A DNA stretch of 24,115 nucleotides, from contig QXVZ01032090.1 in assembly GCA_008931825.1 (NCBI GenBank), positions 1-24,115 of the forward strand. The letters are read 5' to 3'. This DNA comes from Phallusia fumigata (lineage: Eukaryota; Chordata; Ascidiacea; Phlebobranchia; Ascidiidae). The notes under the pieces were generated by a model. It saw only the letters and a list, made by a program, of their open reading frames with translations, ran no database searches and was not told where the DNA came from. This document shows, piece by piece, positions 1-10,600 of the stretch (positions are counted from its first letter, which is position 1; every line of letters begins with the position of its first letter). The translations under genes and the position numbers were made by a program.

Positions 1-559
1 TTGCGGGCTTATAGCATTGCAAAAGTGATGTTACGTAAACAAAACCGCTAAATATGGTGTTTTTAGCTAACATAAACTAATTTTAGTCGTCATAATGACG
101 TAATAATGCACGAAAAAATCGGCAAATTATTCTGTCGGGATCCCGGGATTCCCGGGAAATTTGTTTTTTATTTCCCGAATCCCGGGAATGAAAAAACCCG
201 GGAAATAAGGGAACCCTAGTCAGAAAGTAACAACTAATAATAATGTTACAGGCAGTAAATGCCTGGAGGCAGTTTTGTGTTGGTTGTTGTCAAATTTGTG
301 CTGGTGTTAATAAAAAATGATGAAGTGATAAGATATGATTCATTGCATGAATTTGTACATTCAATGTTTAAATACTCTTTCGTTCTAGTTTTTAATGGAA
401 GCATTTAAACCTAAAATGTATGCTGATTTCAACCCATGAAACCCAATTTTAAACAAGGCTGTAGTAAATAGCTATAAGCTTACAACAAGTAGAGCCATTT
501 TTTAAAGCAATTCATTTTTTATCTGCACTTCATGTCAATGTAGGAAATGTGGAACATAC
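1..559. other. Left flank without supported gene
   Basis: Probably an intron or 3' flank of the sushi gene. It contains the palindromic 13-mer CGTCATAATGACG at 88-100 and the CCCGGG-rich repeat. I found no further sushi-like exon and no poly(A) signal that could be tied to the gene. Confidence 0.5.
136..218. repeat. CCCGGG-rich transposon-end-like repeat
   Basis: Four CCCGGG hexamers (142, 151, 181, 197) lie within about 60 bases of otherwise AT-rich DNA, in alternating 'tcccggga' and 'ttcccg' blocks that can fold back on each other. Read on the minus strand the block opens with AGGGTTCCC, similar to the termini of non-autonomous hAT-type elements. No partner terminus or target-site duplication is visible, so it may be a fragment or an element cut by the window edge. 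Confidence 0.4.
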
Positions 560-745
560 CCTGACACATTGGTGGCATTTGATTCCAGAAGCCAGTTCCA
601 TTGCATTTCAATTTTTCCGGGCCGACAAGATAATAACCGTCATTGCAAGTAAACCCTATTACAGCATGTGGATCCTGCCATGTTCCTTCCAGTAAGTTAA
701 CCTGCCCATTCATTGGCTCTGACAATGGCTCACAGGCAGTTATGT
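560..745 (-). CDS. Sushi gene exon 4 (CCP module 3)
   Basis: 186 bases, phase 1-1, acceptor TTTTTAG, donor GTATGT. The module starts ITACEPLSEP, has FTCNDGYYL in the middle and ends GFWNQMPPMC. This is the last exon of the gene that I can support in the window. Confidence 0.88.
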
Positions 746-1795
746 CTAAAAACATTTACAATGCTTTAACCATCGGTTGAAAACAATGCACTTAAGACTT
801 TGTTGAAACAATACACTAAAGTTTTGTTAGTAAAGCACAAGTAGCCGAGGTGGAGTTAGAACCACCAACCTTATGACAATCAAGCAGTTGTACTATGCAC
901 TTGACCATCTTGGAGAGAAGCGACTATTTCATGTTAAAAATTCATTGCCACATGTTAATAAACATACTTTTGCATGTTGGAGCAGTATTGGACCAAAAGC
1001 CAGTAGCCCCGTCACATCGAATAGCTGCGTCATATCTGTCATCAAGTATATACCCTTCATCACATTCAAATTCAACTTCAATGGTTCCGTCAGGTGCAAT
1101 TCTCATTTTCTTGATTGCCCCATGTTCAGGTGGTAGGATATTGCTGCATCTTGACGTATCTGGCGAAAATCATTACTGTGATCTGTTGCTTATGTTGGTG
1201 TGTCCTAAGGATTAATTGTAACTGGTGGACAAAAATTAAATTAAATGTAAAATTGGGTGAACAACTTTAAGTTACCATAAGTTTCATTAAAGTCATTGCA
1301 TGTACAAAGCATATTGCTTCACACAATTAGTATGCATGGATTCTAATTCAAACACACATGTATCAATTTACACCTGATTACTTACTTTGACAAAATGGAA
1401 CGTTGTCAGACCAGGTTCCATTGACGCATCTGATCACCCTCGGACCAGACAGATATTTTTTAGGCGCACACGCAAATATGATCTCCTCTATTCCAGACTC
1501 ACCAGAATATTTGATCATAGAACCATCAAAATTGTTAATTTCTGGGCAGCTGGACGAGACTGTAAATAAAGTTGTGTGCTATTTCAATGCTTTTAATTCA
1601 TCGCGAAAATGGGATTAACATTACCGCCCATTCTAGTTTCTAACTACATGGAGCACGTTTTTGGCATAGTTTTCCCACAAAAATAAATATTCGTTGTAGC
1701 GAAAAATTAACAAATATTAAAACGTAAAGGAAAAAATTATTCTTACCTGCCCAGATATTTACAAGCAACAGACACAAAGCCAGATACCTTTTCAT
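560..1795 (-). CDS. Secreted sushi (CCP) domain protein, 5' part of gene
   Basis: Coding exons, in transcript order, are 1795-1747, 1559-1386, 1159-968 and 745-560; the gene continues past the left edge or into an exon I could not identify. The first exon gives a hydrophobic signal peptide (MKRYLALCLLLVNIWA). Each following exon encodes one sushi/CCP module with the family's four cysteines and a Trp before the last Cys: residues about 17-74, 75-138 and 139-200. All junctions are phase 1 with GT-AG sites, the usual arrangement for shuffled extracellular modules. Sushi modules bind proteins in complement regulators, selectins and matrix or adhesion proteins; which applies here cannot be told from three modules. 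The start is the ATG directly before the hydrophobic stretch. No stop codon or poly(A) signal could be assigned, so the C-terminus is unknown and a membrane anchor is possible. Confidence 0.85.
841..915 (-). repeat. tRNA-like sequence, probable SINE head
   Basis: In the intron between sushi exons 3 and 4 the minus strand reads as a degenerate tRNA: a box-A-like TGGTCAAGTGCA, an anticodon-arm-like stretch, then a well-formed T arm in which GGTGG pairs with CCACC around TTCTAACT (box B, GGTTCNANNC). The acceptor stem does not close, which fits a tRNA pseudogene or a tRNA-derived SINE better than a working tRNA. Confidence 0.45.
968..1159 (-). CDS. Sushi gene exon 3 (CCP module 2)
   Basis: 192 bases, phase 1-1, acceptor CGCCAG, donor GTATGT. 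The module has Cys in SRCSNILPP, FECDEGY, IRCDG and APTC, and the hallmark GFW before the last Cys. Confidence 0.85.
1386..1559 (-). CDS. Sushi gene exon 2 (CCP module 1)
   Basis: 174 bases, phase 1-1, acceptor TTTACAG, donor GTAAGT. The module runs from SSCPEINNF to NVPFC with four cysteines and the NGTWSDN segment typical before the last Cys. Confidence 0.85.
1747..1795 (-). CDS. Sushi gene exon 1 (signal peptide)
   Basis: ATG at 1795-1793, sixteen codons of signal peptide, then a GTAAGA donor (1746-1741) splitting a codon after its first base. The joined codon reads Val, giving IWA-V-SSSC at the junction. Confidence 0.8.
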
Positions 1796-4228
1796 TGCAA
1801 ACTAATAAAACACAAACAGCCGTAGGCAATCTAAAGTCTAAAAAAAACACGGTTACGAGAGACATTGCCGTGCACAAGTGTACAATAGTGAAGTACGTAG
1901 GATAACTGAATGATCAAATAACCTTCAGATCTGTCACTGGAATGGACACAGAAGTTCTTTTATTTACGAGACTGGCTTAAGTGATGTTTTACTAACCACT
2001 GGTCACGACTAAATTGCAATCTGGAAGCCTCCTACAGTTTGCAAGCCTGTCTTTTATAACCTACGTAGTCAACTTGAACAACGCTCTTCTCTCTCGAGTC
2101 GGTGCTAAAAGGTTCACAATCCTGTGTTTACATCCCGACATTTATATCCCAAATGGCCTCGGTTCGCCGTATCGCCGCTGGCTGTTTTTTCCCCGATGAT
2201 ACGCAAGCCTACAATCCCAAGCAGATCGTCACAAAAACCTAGCATTTTTCCAAGTATGCTGATTCCCAGAAGTGGGCAAACGCAATACGTGGGGGAAAAT
2301 ATTTTAGTCGTCTAAGACCATGTTAAATATTCAAACTCAAGGCAAACGCCTATTCATTTTGCTGGCGCGTATTGCGAAAAGGGTCGCGAAGTGTCAACTG
2401 CTTTGAAAATAAGGTAAAGTTCAACTGAGAACAAAGCTGTTGCCACCAACGAGAAAACTGATTGGTTTTTAAAGTTACAATCGATTTTAATAATTTCCTT
2501 ATTACTTGCAGGCAACGGCCAAAGAACCTCACCAATGCATTCACCTACGAGTTGTCACGTAGCCACTTTCAACAAAGTTCGAAAACAAGTTTTGTTTGCT
2601 ACGAAATTTACGTGCACAATTAATGCCTAAAAAACAATATTCACTTGGAGCCCCTTTGTGCCATAAAAGTTGAAAAAGGGATAATTTCTTTAATTACCTT
2701 GTTTTTCTTCCCATCATCATGTTTTTTACCATTTTACGTTAAATAAAACTACAGTTTAATTGAAAACCTGGCGGTTGAAAGAAAAAAAATAAACTTACAA
2801 ACCCGGTGTCGTTTTTGTAAACCTGGTCAAATCTTGTGACGTCATACAAAATCCCGATGTGGCGTTTCCAAGGAAAGCTTATCGAACCCACTTTTATGTC
2901 TTAAGTTTTCCTTGGTTTTTCATAAAGCCCAGTGAATTTTACCCACTTTTGAGCACGCACCATTAACGTAAAATTAACTGATAATTGCAATTACTAAATT
3001 AGTGAACTGTTAAAACCTACAACAGCCACACCTTTAACTGGATTTCAGCCACCTCTCAACAAAAACAGTTTATAACAGATTCCAGAAGGATAATCTGATT
3101 AAAACTTTAACCACACGGCAACCAGAACCTGGTACAAGAGTGAATGTGGTGTCAAGTTGAAGTTCATCAATCGGCAATTTCAGTTCATCAAAACCCTTAG
3201 GGCGTAAGTGTTTCGCATGAATAAGGTATAAGTATCATCAATATTTCGGAATCAAAACGACGCGATTCAGATACAAAAGAAGGTCGTGGCCCCTGTGCAA
3301 TTGAAGCAACTAATCTGTGCCGATAGCTTTTCCCTAGGTGCAAATGTATTTGATTTTATTGTTGTAAATGCTTCAAATCCAAACTCAAATATTACTGAAT
3401 AACACTGTAAATCTCTAATTATGAGTTATTGCCGAAACGTTTAATCAAATAAGCACGTTCCTTTATCTATTAGCAGGTTCAATGTTTTTCGTTTCGGCGT
3501 AACAATGACAGTGCATGGCCAGTTCTGCTTTCGTCCGTCTCTTGGGCAACCACAATCCTCTTGGGAACTTTTTTCCGAGAATTGTCTTGGAACGTAATCC
3601 GGTTCCTAGGATAGTTACGATTTACGAAAACACAGGTTGGACATCGGACAATACAGATCTTCCCAATCCGATATGTTGTATTTTGCCCCCTTCCATTCGT
3701 CAGTACTTAAGGTAAAAAAGACCGTGCAAGAGCATATTTGCATTTAAAAGTTGTGTAAATCTTATTCAGTAGGAAAAATTTCTTGTTAAGGCAATGGGTA
3801 AACTGCGGGTCGTGGAAGCGTGCAACAAGTTGGAAAACATTTAACAATTTTTTGTGATAGCCAACATAAAGTCGACACTGTACATTTCTAAAGTTATGTA
3901 CTTTCTGTGCACGTAAAGTTTTGATTGACAGTGGTTTGTACAACAGCACGAAGTACTTAAAATCGTAATAAAATTGGGGGCCCTGATGCAACCCCCAGTT
4001 GGAAACTTTTCCCCATCGCTGCCCTGTTTTATCTTTTGCAAAAGCTTTTCACGTTTGATGAATCATAAAGGAAAACAACGTCACACAAAAATACTTTGTG
4101 ACGACAAAGCAAACAATTCAAATTGAAATAGTGGGTACTCAATGAGGTGAAATTTGTAAAAGAAATCTGCAATTGTCATTTGTAGGTATGCTTAGCTTTG
4201 TGAAAAACGGGTTTTACTGAGGTGGACT
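1796..4228. other. Divergent intergenic region, sushi and 7TM genes
   Basis: About 2.4 kb between two divergent genes. Apart from the TATA candidate I see a CRE-like TGACGTCAT near 2837 and scattered short open frames (for example 3515-3715 on the plus strand and a 29-codon frame at 2154) that I cannot link to a family or to a convincing transcript. No repeat family was recognised. Confidence 0.5.
2051..2058 (-). promoter_or_regulatory. Candidate TATA box of sushi gene
   Basis: TATAAAAG on the minus strand, about 255 bases upstream of the sushi gene ATG. A start site about 30 bases further down would give an unspliced leader of roughly 220 bases. It is the only good TATA match in the near upstream region. 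Confidence 0.4.
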
Positions 4229-4455
4229 ATGGGACCAGTCTTGTTTTTGCTTTTACTGTATTTGCGGCTTGTTTCATCATTACAACCCGGTTTGTTCACG
4301 GCAGATCTGGCATCAGGCCAAACTGTCAGTTTTAGCAAAAGATTGAGCAAAGATGCTGATATACAGTTGGCTGTGCGTCTGAATTGCGAAGATAAAGGCG
4401 GAAACAGCAGCACGATTTTGAAATGGTCCATTGTAGGAATTGATTGCTTTACAAG
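4229..4455 (+). CDS. 7TM gene exon 1
   Basis: Signal peptide and first 75 codons of the luminal domain, ending ACAAG before a GTACTG donor. A cryptic in-frame continuation runs to 4564 and is excluded because the splice restores a family-like protein. Confidence 0.75.
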
Positions 4456-6005
4456 GTACTGTATGACACGTTTTTACTTTGCCCGGGGTTGCAATGCGTG
4501 GTTCATTTGGTTGCGTTGCAGTGATTTGTGGCAATGTGTCAGAGCACACACTAATTATTTTTGAAGAGGTGACTGTCTTTTCTGCAATTTAAGTCAGCCT
4601 TGACATTTTCCCTGCATCAAAAAGCCACAACCAAAATGCTAAGCGTTACCGCGACAAAAACGACAACGCGGATAACAGAAATGCGTTAGGAATCGACAAA
4701 ACCATCAACATCAAATTTTTGCCCGAAGATACGTGTCGCCTTTGTTTACTTCGAAAGAGTGAAAACCCTAAGGCGCAAAAATCTGTATGTGTCATTGAAA
4801 TTTAGTTGCTTTGAGTGCGTAAAGTTCATCGCCCTGAAATCCATGTTCATGCCAAAGGTCAAAGAAGTGTGGATCAATCAACTGTTTTTGTTTTTAGGAA
4901 TGAAGCAGATCTGTTAGCAGCGAACTGGTTTCAACCAACGGCCAAACGCCATGAAATACGGTTTCTATCCAATTCCAACCAGACTGAAAAGGCGATCGGG
5001 AAAGAACTAAAATGTGGTTCAAAGCCGCACTTTAGCGCAAAACACGACTGGGCCAATATTCAATATCTTACAATACCCGAAGCGGTGCATCCAAATTACT
5101 TGCAGAAAAAACACATGGATAAAAGCGTATTACAAAAAATCGCAACAATTCCACGTAGAGGCTTTTATCATATAGCTGTGGCACTAGACGATGCTTCCGG
5201 TCATCCAGTGGACGTGACTGTTACGCTACTCGCATCCAATCCCAGGGATTGTCTGTCGACACACGACTTACCGCTGCTGTATACTCACCTTTCGTTATTG
5301 GTGCTAATATCTTGTTCCATTGTTGCTCTGCTGCTAAGCTGTGCTTCACGATTCGACAACGAAGCGTTGGTGAGATTTTCAGTGGTTGTTATTCTTGGAT
5401 TTATGCTCGCTTTTCATGTGGTGTCTTTTGTGAACTACAAACGCGTCAGCCACTGCCAAGATTCAAGTCAGAGTTTGGAGATTGTCGGAGCGGTACTTGA
5501 CGATTTTTGCAAGACTTTAATTCGTCTTGTTTTGCTGACTTTGTTTCGCGGAATAGGAGAAAAACATTGCTCGGAATTTGCGAAAATTTTGTTGCTGAGT
5601 TTGGTCTATTTCGCAACGCAACTTACCTATACACTCGTCTCCTATTTGACCACAAATCTCCCACTGAATCAAGCCACTCTGTTTTTTTCGATTGGAGGCG
5701 AGTGCTGGATGATACTTACGATTTTAAAGACTATTCTTTATGTCAGCAATGATACGGTCTACGCCGGAACAGATATAAATCTTCCCAAAACAGCAAGAGT
5801 GGTAAGAATAGCAGGATATTTTGTGTCAGTGACAGCTATTGCTGCAATCTGTGTAAGTCTTGACCATTGCTATTCCGGTTGGCTGCTCTCGTGGTTTGTA
5901 CCTGTAGTCCGATTTTCACTGCGATTCGTGCTGGTCGGATTAATCGGTGTGATTTACAGACACAGGGAAGATGCCTACCGGGTAGGCGAGTTGTTTTTCA
6001 ACTGA
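4229..6005 (+). CDS. 7TM GOST-family-like protein (GPR180/TMEM145 type)
   Basis: Two coding exons, 4229-4455 and 4898-6005, joined in phase 2, give 444 residues, close to human GPR180. Residues 1-17 are a signal peptide. A luminal or extracellular domain follows to about residue 200, with Cys pairs, sequons at N59 and N103 and a beta-rich end (GFYHIAVAL at 164, then VDVTVTLLASNP). Seven hydrophobic segments lie near 202-222, 233-255, 276-293, 304-326, 335-358, 377-398 and 406-429, then a short charged tail. This order, the LLxNP-like strand before TM1 and the LDDFCK...LLTLFRGIG pattern in TM3 fit the GOST family (GPR107/108, TMEM87, GPR180, TMEM145), known for a GOLD-type domain ahead of seven helices and roles in Golgi trafficking or TGF-beta signalling. 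Subfamily assignment is tentative, since sequence identity is low. The ATG is the first one before the signal peptide; a TTTGTAG acceptor-like site ends at 4185. Confidence 0.8.
4898..6005 (+). CDS. 7TM gene exon 2
   Basis: Starts after TGTTTTTAG with the base completing the split Arg codon (CFT-R-NEADLL). It holds the rest of the luminal domain and all seven helices on one exon and ends FFN-TGA at 6003-6005. The open frame extends upstream to 4815, but that part lies in the intron. Confidence 0.85.
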
Positions 6006-6108
6006 GCCTTTGGCAGGAAGAAAGACTATTTGCAAAAAACTTTCAACGATTTGTTCATCAAAGCGATTCCAAAAACCGTATTTTATCGTGATTTATACAA
6101 AAGCACGT

Positions 6109-6114
6109 AATAAA
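6109..6114 (+). terminator. Poly(A) signal of 7TM gene
   Basis: AATAAA about 104 bases after the stop codon, the first such signal downstream. Confidence 0.6.
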
Positions 6115-7308
6115 AAAAACATTTTTTTTAAATTGAGTCTTTAAACTCTACTTGAGTTGAACAGCAAAAAAGTTGAGCAGAAAACGACAAGCGAAGATTA
6201 CAAATTAATGCTTGTCAAATACACACATTATAACCCAGCAATTTTGCCAGACACTCGGCCACGAATCGAGCATGCAGATTTTCCCTACTGAACCATAAAA
6301 ATGCCTGACATTTTTATTCGGCGACGGAGGGAGAATCGAAAGGGAAATTCCCCGAAGCGCTACACCAGTGCAAACCGCGGACAAAGCCGTCGAATCGCCG
6401 CCGGGTCCAAACTTTCTCTGCGTTTCGTCCTATTGCCCACTTGAATGTTTACTGCGGGCACGGGGAGCTAGAAAAAGTGTTGGGAAGAAGAACTGAAACC
6501 AGCGGTAAATGATGTCATCACAGGCGGTAGATGTGCACGTGTGTTTGGCACGTGGTCACGCATTTCAAGTACGCAGTTATGTTACAGCGGTTTTGATAAT
6601 GTACAAACACCTTTATACCATACATCGATAAAAAATAAAACAGGCACAAAAAACAAATCGTGTAAGTGCTGGTATAACGAACACAATATATTTACAATGA
6701 TAAGCACAAATGTGGTGTATCATGTACCAACACCAGTGGTTCCCAACTTTTTTTGATACATTTCCCCTTTGCTTATTTTGGGACTTTTCATTCCGCCCCT
6801 ACTAGACAACCCAAAAGAATTACTACACTTACGAATAAGATAACTTAAAACAAAAAATCCACCCGGTTGGAGACCAGTGACTCAGGCAAACAACATAAAC
6901 GGTTTTGCACCTGGAAACACATTTGGTCAAATATTTCAGACAGTGTCAGAACACGAAACACGACTCTTCCAAGTTGTTCCAGCAATGACCCAGGGTCAAA
7001 CACTGTTAAATAAAAGTGGATGTTACAAACACTATTACAAAGCAAATTATAAAAAAGAATCTCACCATTTCTTTTGTGTATCCACACGGTAAGGGACCGA
7101 TAATCACAGAAGATAGGCAATTAACTGAAAAAACAAACAAGCAAATGTTTGAAAACCCGTGCAAAACCATACCGAGGTAAATTTTGGGTTTGTATTTTTT
7201 AGCTTTGTTTTCCGACATTGTGCCTCTTTTTAGAGTCGATCTAGTAAAAACGTATTCGCAGCTGCATCAATTCCACCCTATAGTTATAAAAGTTGCTGCA
7301 CTTTCATC
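6115..7308. other. Convergent intergenic region
   Basis: Lies between the 3' ends of the 7TM and WxxW genes. It holds a GC-rich patch (about 6320-6420) that stands out from the AT-rich surroundings and a hAT-like terminus at 6734. Short open frames on both strands show no domain and no splice context; I see no gene. Confidence 0.5.
6734..6812 (+). mobile_element. hAT-like terminal fragment
   Basis: Begins CAGTGGTTCCCAACTTTTT, the classical start of hAT-superfamily terminal inverted repeats, followed by pyrimidine-rich TTTCCCCTTT and CCGCCCCTACTAGA as often found just inside such ends. A second copy of the terminus lies at 12677. No matching opposite end was found. Confidence 0.5.
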
Positions 7309-7314
7309 TTTATT
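7309..7314 (-). terminator. Poly(A) signal of WxxW gene
   Basis: AATAAA on the minus strand, 67 bases after the TGA stop at 7383-7381. It supports treating the 7673-7381 exon as terminal. Confidence 0.65.
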
Positions 7315-7380
7315 TACCTTAAAATTGTGTGAGCCGCTTTACATTTACCAAATTAAAATAAACAGGTGGAGCACAATGCA

Positions 7381-7673
7381 TCATATTATACCTGTAATGC
7401 AGCAAAAGCTGATTTCATAATCGACGCAAACCTGGCCCTCTGGGTCGTTGTTAATGCACGAAAAGGCGTTTTCGCCCACATGCACATTTTGTATCACGTC
7501 ACGAAGGTTGGGATCGACTGCTCTGTACTGGACAGCGTAGGGCACAATGCATGTGATTTCTGCGTCGATTTTAGCGATTTCTGAATACTGTTCGACGTCT
7601 CCGAAACCACGTGGTTCGTCGCTGCTGACGAAACCACTCCAGACGCCTTCTGGGCAAGTTTGGTCAAAAGTGG
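7381..7673 (-). CDS. WxxW gene exon 9 (module 8 and stop)
   Basis: Begins after TTTACAG in phase 1. The most divergent module: VWSGFVSSDEPRG, FGDVEQY, ITCIVP, QYRAVDP, FSCINN, VCVDYEISFCC. After CCITGII comes TGA (7383-7381). A GT at 7391 could be a donor at the usual module end, but reading through gives a stop four codons later and a poly(A) signal follows. Confidence 0.85.
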
Positions 7674-10600
7674 CTGTAAAAATAAACGGTGTCAGTGATG
7701 AAACAATGTTAACATTCGTTTTTTGTGACTTTGCAAACTAAATCAAGGAACAAAATGGAATTCGTAACCAACTAGTGCTTGACCTGTTCAAAAGTATTTT
7801 TACGGGGTTCGAACACACAACGATTCCAAGTACGAATCTTGATTAGGTATTTTTGTTTGTATATGGGTCGAGCGCCTTAGTCCATTCGACTAACCTCTTG
7901 CCCCCAATCTGTACTAAAGTTAAACCAGCAAATTTCATTGTATGGTCTCCGCCAAAAGTGGTTCAACTTTTTTGTTTTAGATTTATGTAGCTAAGTGTCC
8001 AAAAGTCGGACTAGGAATTACCTGTTGGGCAACAAAATCTAATCTCGTAATCAAAACAACGCTGGTTTTCACTGTTATCGCATCTTAAACCTCCGGTTTT
8101 GGAGAGTTCAATGTCTTGTTCCCTAAGGACGTATCTGTCTCCGTTAAACAATCTTGCCTCAACCGCAAACGGTTGGTTACAAATCATTTCTGGGTAGACG
8201 GCTTGAAGTTGTGGCAGCGTCTCGTAATCACCGTACAAGCCAGGGTCGTCGTGGTCAAAGAATCGTGTCCATGCTTCATCCAGACAGTATGGGGTGTCGG
8301 CTAAGGTAAACAATGAGGTCACAGGTTTAAAGTTTCACTCCAACCGAAATTGCAAGATTGAACACGTTTTTGTGTCCTCACAATTCTTCGTCTTTGCCTC
8401 ACAAACACTGAATATGGGGTAGTCTGATTGATTCACCGTAAATTCGCAAGTTTTAACAACTTCAGGAACAGTAAAGGGAACGAAATTGTAAGTGAAACGT
8501 TGGTACGGGCCACTGAGAATTTGCTGACCTTGGTTTTGGCCCGTGGCGTGGATAAGTAGATGCCTATCTGTTGCTAAATTAAAGCAGGCATTTTCTAAAC
8601 CAGAGCCAGCCCTTCGCAATAAGTAGCTCGCGGTGGAATTCGATAACTAGTTTCAGTCTGGCGAATTCATTAACTAAGATACATGCAGCCAAACCAAAAA
8701 AACATCTCGCACTGCATGTTAATTGTAAATATGATACCTTACAGAAGAGGACTACCAGACAATGAGACTATAAATTACATTTACCTTTTGGGCAGCAGAA
8801 CCGCACTTCATAATCCAAGCAACCTCCCGTAATAGTGTTGTTGCATATCAGACCTACAGTAACGTTGAGGAAAATATCTTGATTCGACATAAGGTAGTGA
8901 CGGCCGTCAGTTAAACGGGCTTCAATGGCAGTTGGGTATTTGCACAGCTCTTCGGGAAAGTCGTATCTTATCAGTGATGTTGTTTCGAAGTCGCCAAGCC
9001 CGTCTGGGTGGTCTCGGTTGAAAAACATAGTCCAGTATTCTTCATCGCATTCCATAATGGGGTAGAAGTCTAAAATGATTGAATTGGACTTTAAGCTAAA
9101 TACACGATTAACGTTGCTTGTTGATCACCACGTTCGGTTCTGATTAGGATTTTAGTGTGAATTTGTAAGACCAACTTCAAATATAGTGGTTTTGATCCTA
9201 TAAATTTGTTTTTCTCCTGTGTAAACATTAGTTAAAACACTTTAGACCGAACCTTTTACAAGACGCGGGACAAAACCAACTTCAGCAGGTCTCAGTGCTT
9301 ATGGGCTACACTACTTTTTCAGTTACAAATTCTCATGAAGTAATTTGTCAAGGGGAAGCAGGCCAGATGCTTTTGCTTGGCGGGCCGGGTTTTAGTCGAA
9401 GGTTGCCCTAGTTTAGACTACGGTTTAGGTTTCATTTTTTCTTTCTGAAGAAAACTGCAACTAACACTTGGGAAAAGGACTTCGAAGATTATGTCACAAT
9501 TAAAATTTCACCGAAACAACAAATTCTAACCTGGACAACAAAACCGAACTTCGTAATCATAACACGGTTCATTGTTTTGCCAGTTAAAACACTGGAACCC
9601 CAAGGTATAATTAATATGAACTTCTTGGTCAATAAACGATGTTGCGTCGTTACGTTTTCGAGCCTCCATCCATATCGGAGTCAAACAGATCGCTCTGGGA
9701 TAAAGACTTTGAATTTCGAGCAAGGATTCAAAGTCACCCTCGCCACTTGGGTCGTCGGTGTTAAAATATGGCGACCAGTCGTGGTCTTTACATATTGGAA
9801 TTTCTGTTTAAAAAATGAAAGCGTAGTAAAATGAGAAAAGGTATTAACGAAAAAAATGGGCATCACAAAAAAAATTGAACGTCTAAACCCATAAGACCCA
9901 AATTATGAGTAAACCAATGTTTAAAGAATGAATAGAAATTATTTGCATGCGAAGCTATACCGAAATTTGAAAGAAAACACAAATATTAACGTGAAGCAAA
10001 GAATTTGGTTCAGTTAAGACTATAAATGGCAGCAATCACAAACTCAGCACCTGTTTCAACATTATTTGCTAAAAACAACGACACGATACATATTTGCCCT
10101 ACAAAAGGTCATCATGAGTCTGTTCGCCTTTTTAGTGTGTTTTAAGGCTTTTAGGTGTATTTACAAAGTCCTTACATTTGGCATGACAATATTAAAACAG
10201 TAAGCTTTTATAACACCTCAGTTAAGTCAAACGCCATCAACCAAATGCTTACCCATTTTACAGCAAAACCGCACTTGATAATCGTAGCATTTCTGTCCAT
10301 TTGTTTCAGTATCATTATTATTGCACCTCAAGCCGTCTTCGGGGCTAACATACACGCGCTGACCACCCATCTGGTAGGGAAGACCATTGTACAGCCGAGC
10401 ATCGACGAAAAGAGGGTACAAACATACTTCCCCGGGAAACTCCACACGTATTTCGGCTAAGCTTTCGCAATCGCATTGTCCAGTCGGTTTATCACGGTTG
10501 TAGAATGGAGTCCAGTGGCCGTCAGCTTGTTCACATTGTTCAATTTCCTCTGTAAATTAAAGAGTTTTGGAGGCGTGAGTCATGGTTTTAAGTTTTGTAA

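Noticed and set aside
2154-2243. 29-codon plus-strand frame MASVRRIAAGCFF...
   Set aside because: Too short, unknown, and lies in the upstream region of the sushi gene.
3515-3715. Plus-strand ATG frame of 66 codons upstream of the 7TM gene, ending near a GTAAAA donor
   Set aside because: No domain or signal peptide, and the 7TM gene has its own convincing start.
4815-4897. In-frame upstream extension of the 7TM second exon
   Set aside because: It lacks an ATG, and splicing at 4898 joins exon 1 in frame with a sensible protein.
10155-10460. 101-codon plus-strand frame over WxxW module 4
   Set aside because: Antisense of a coding exon that carries clear domain motifs on the minus strand.
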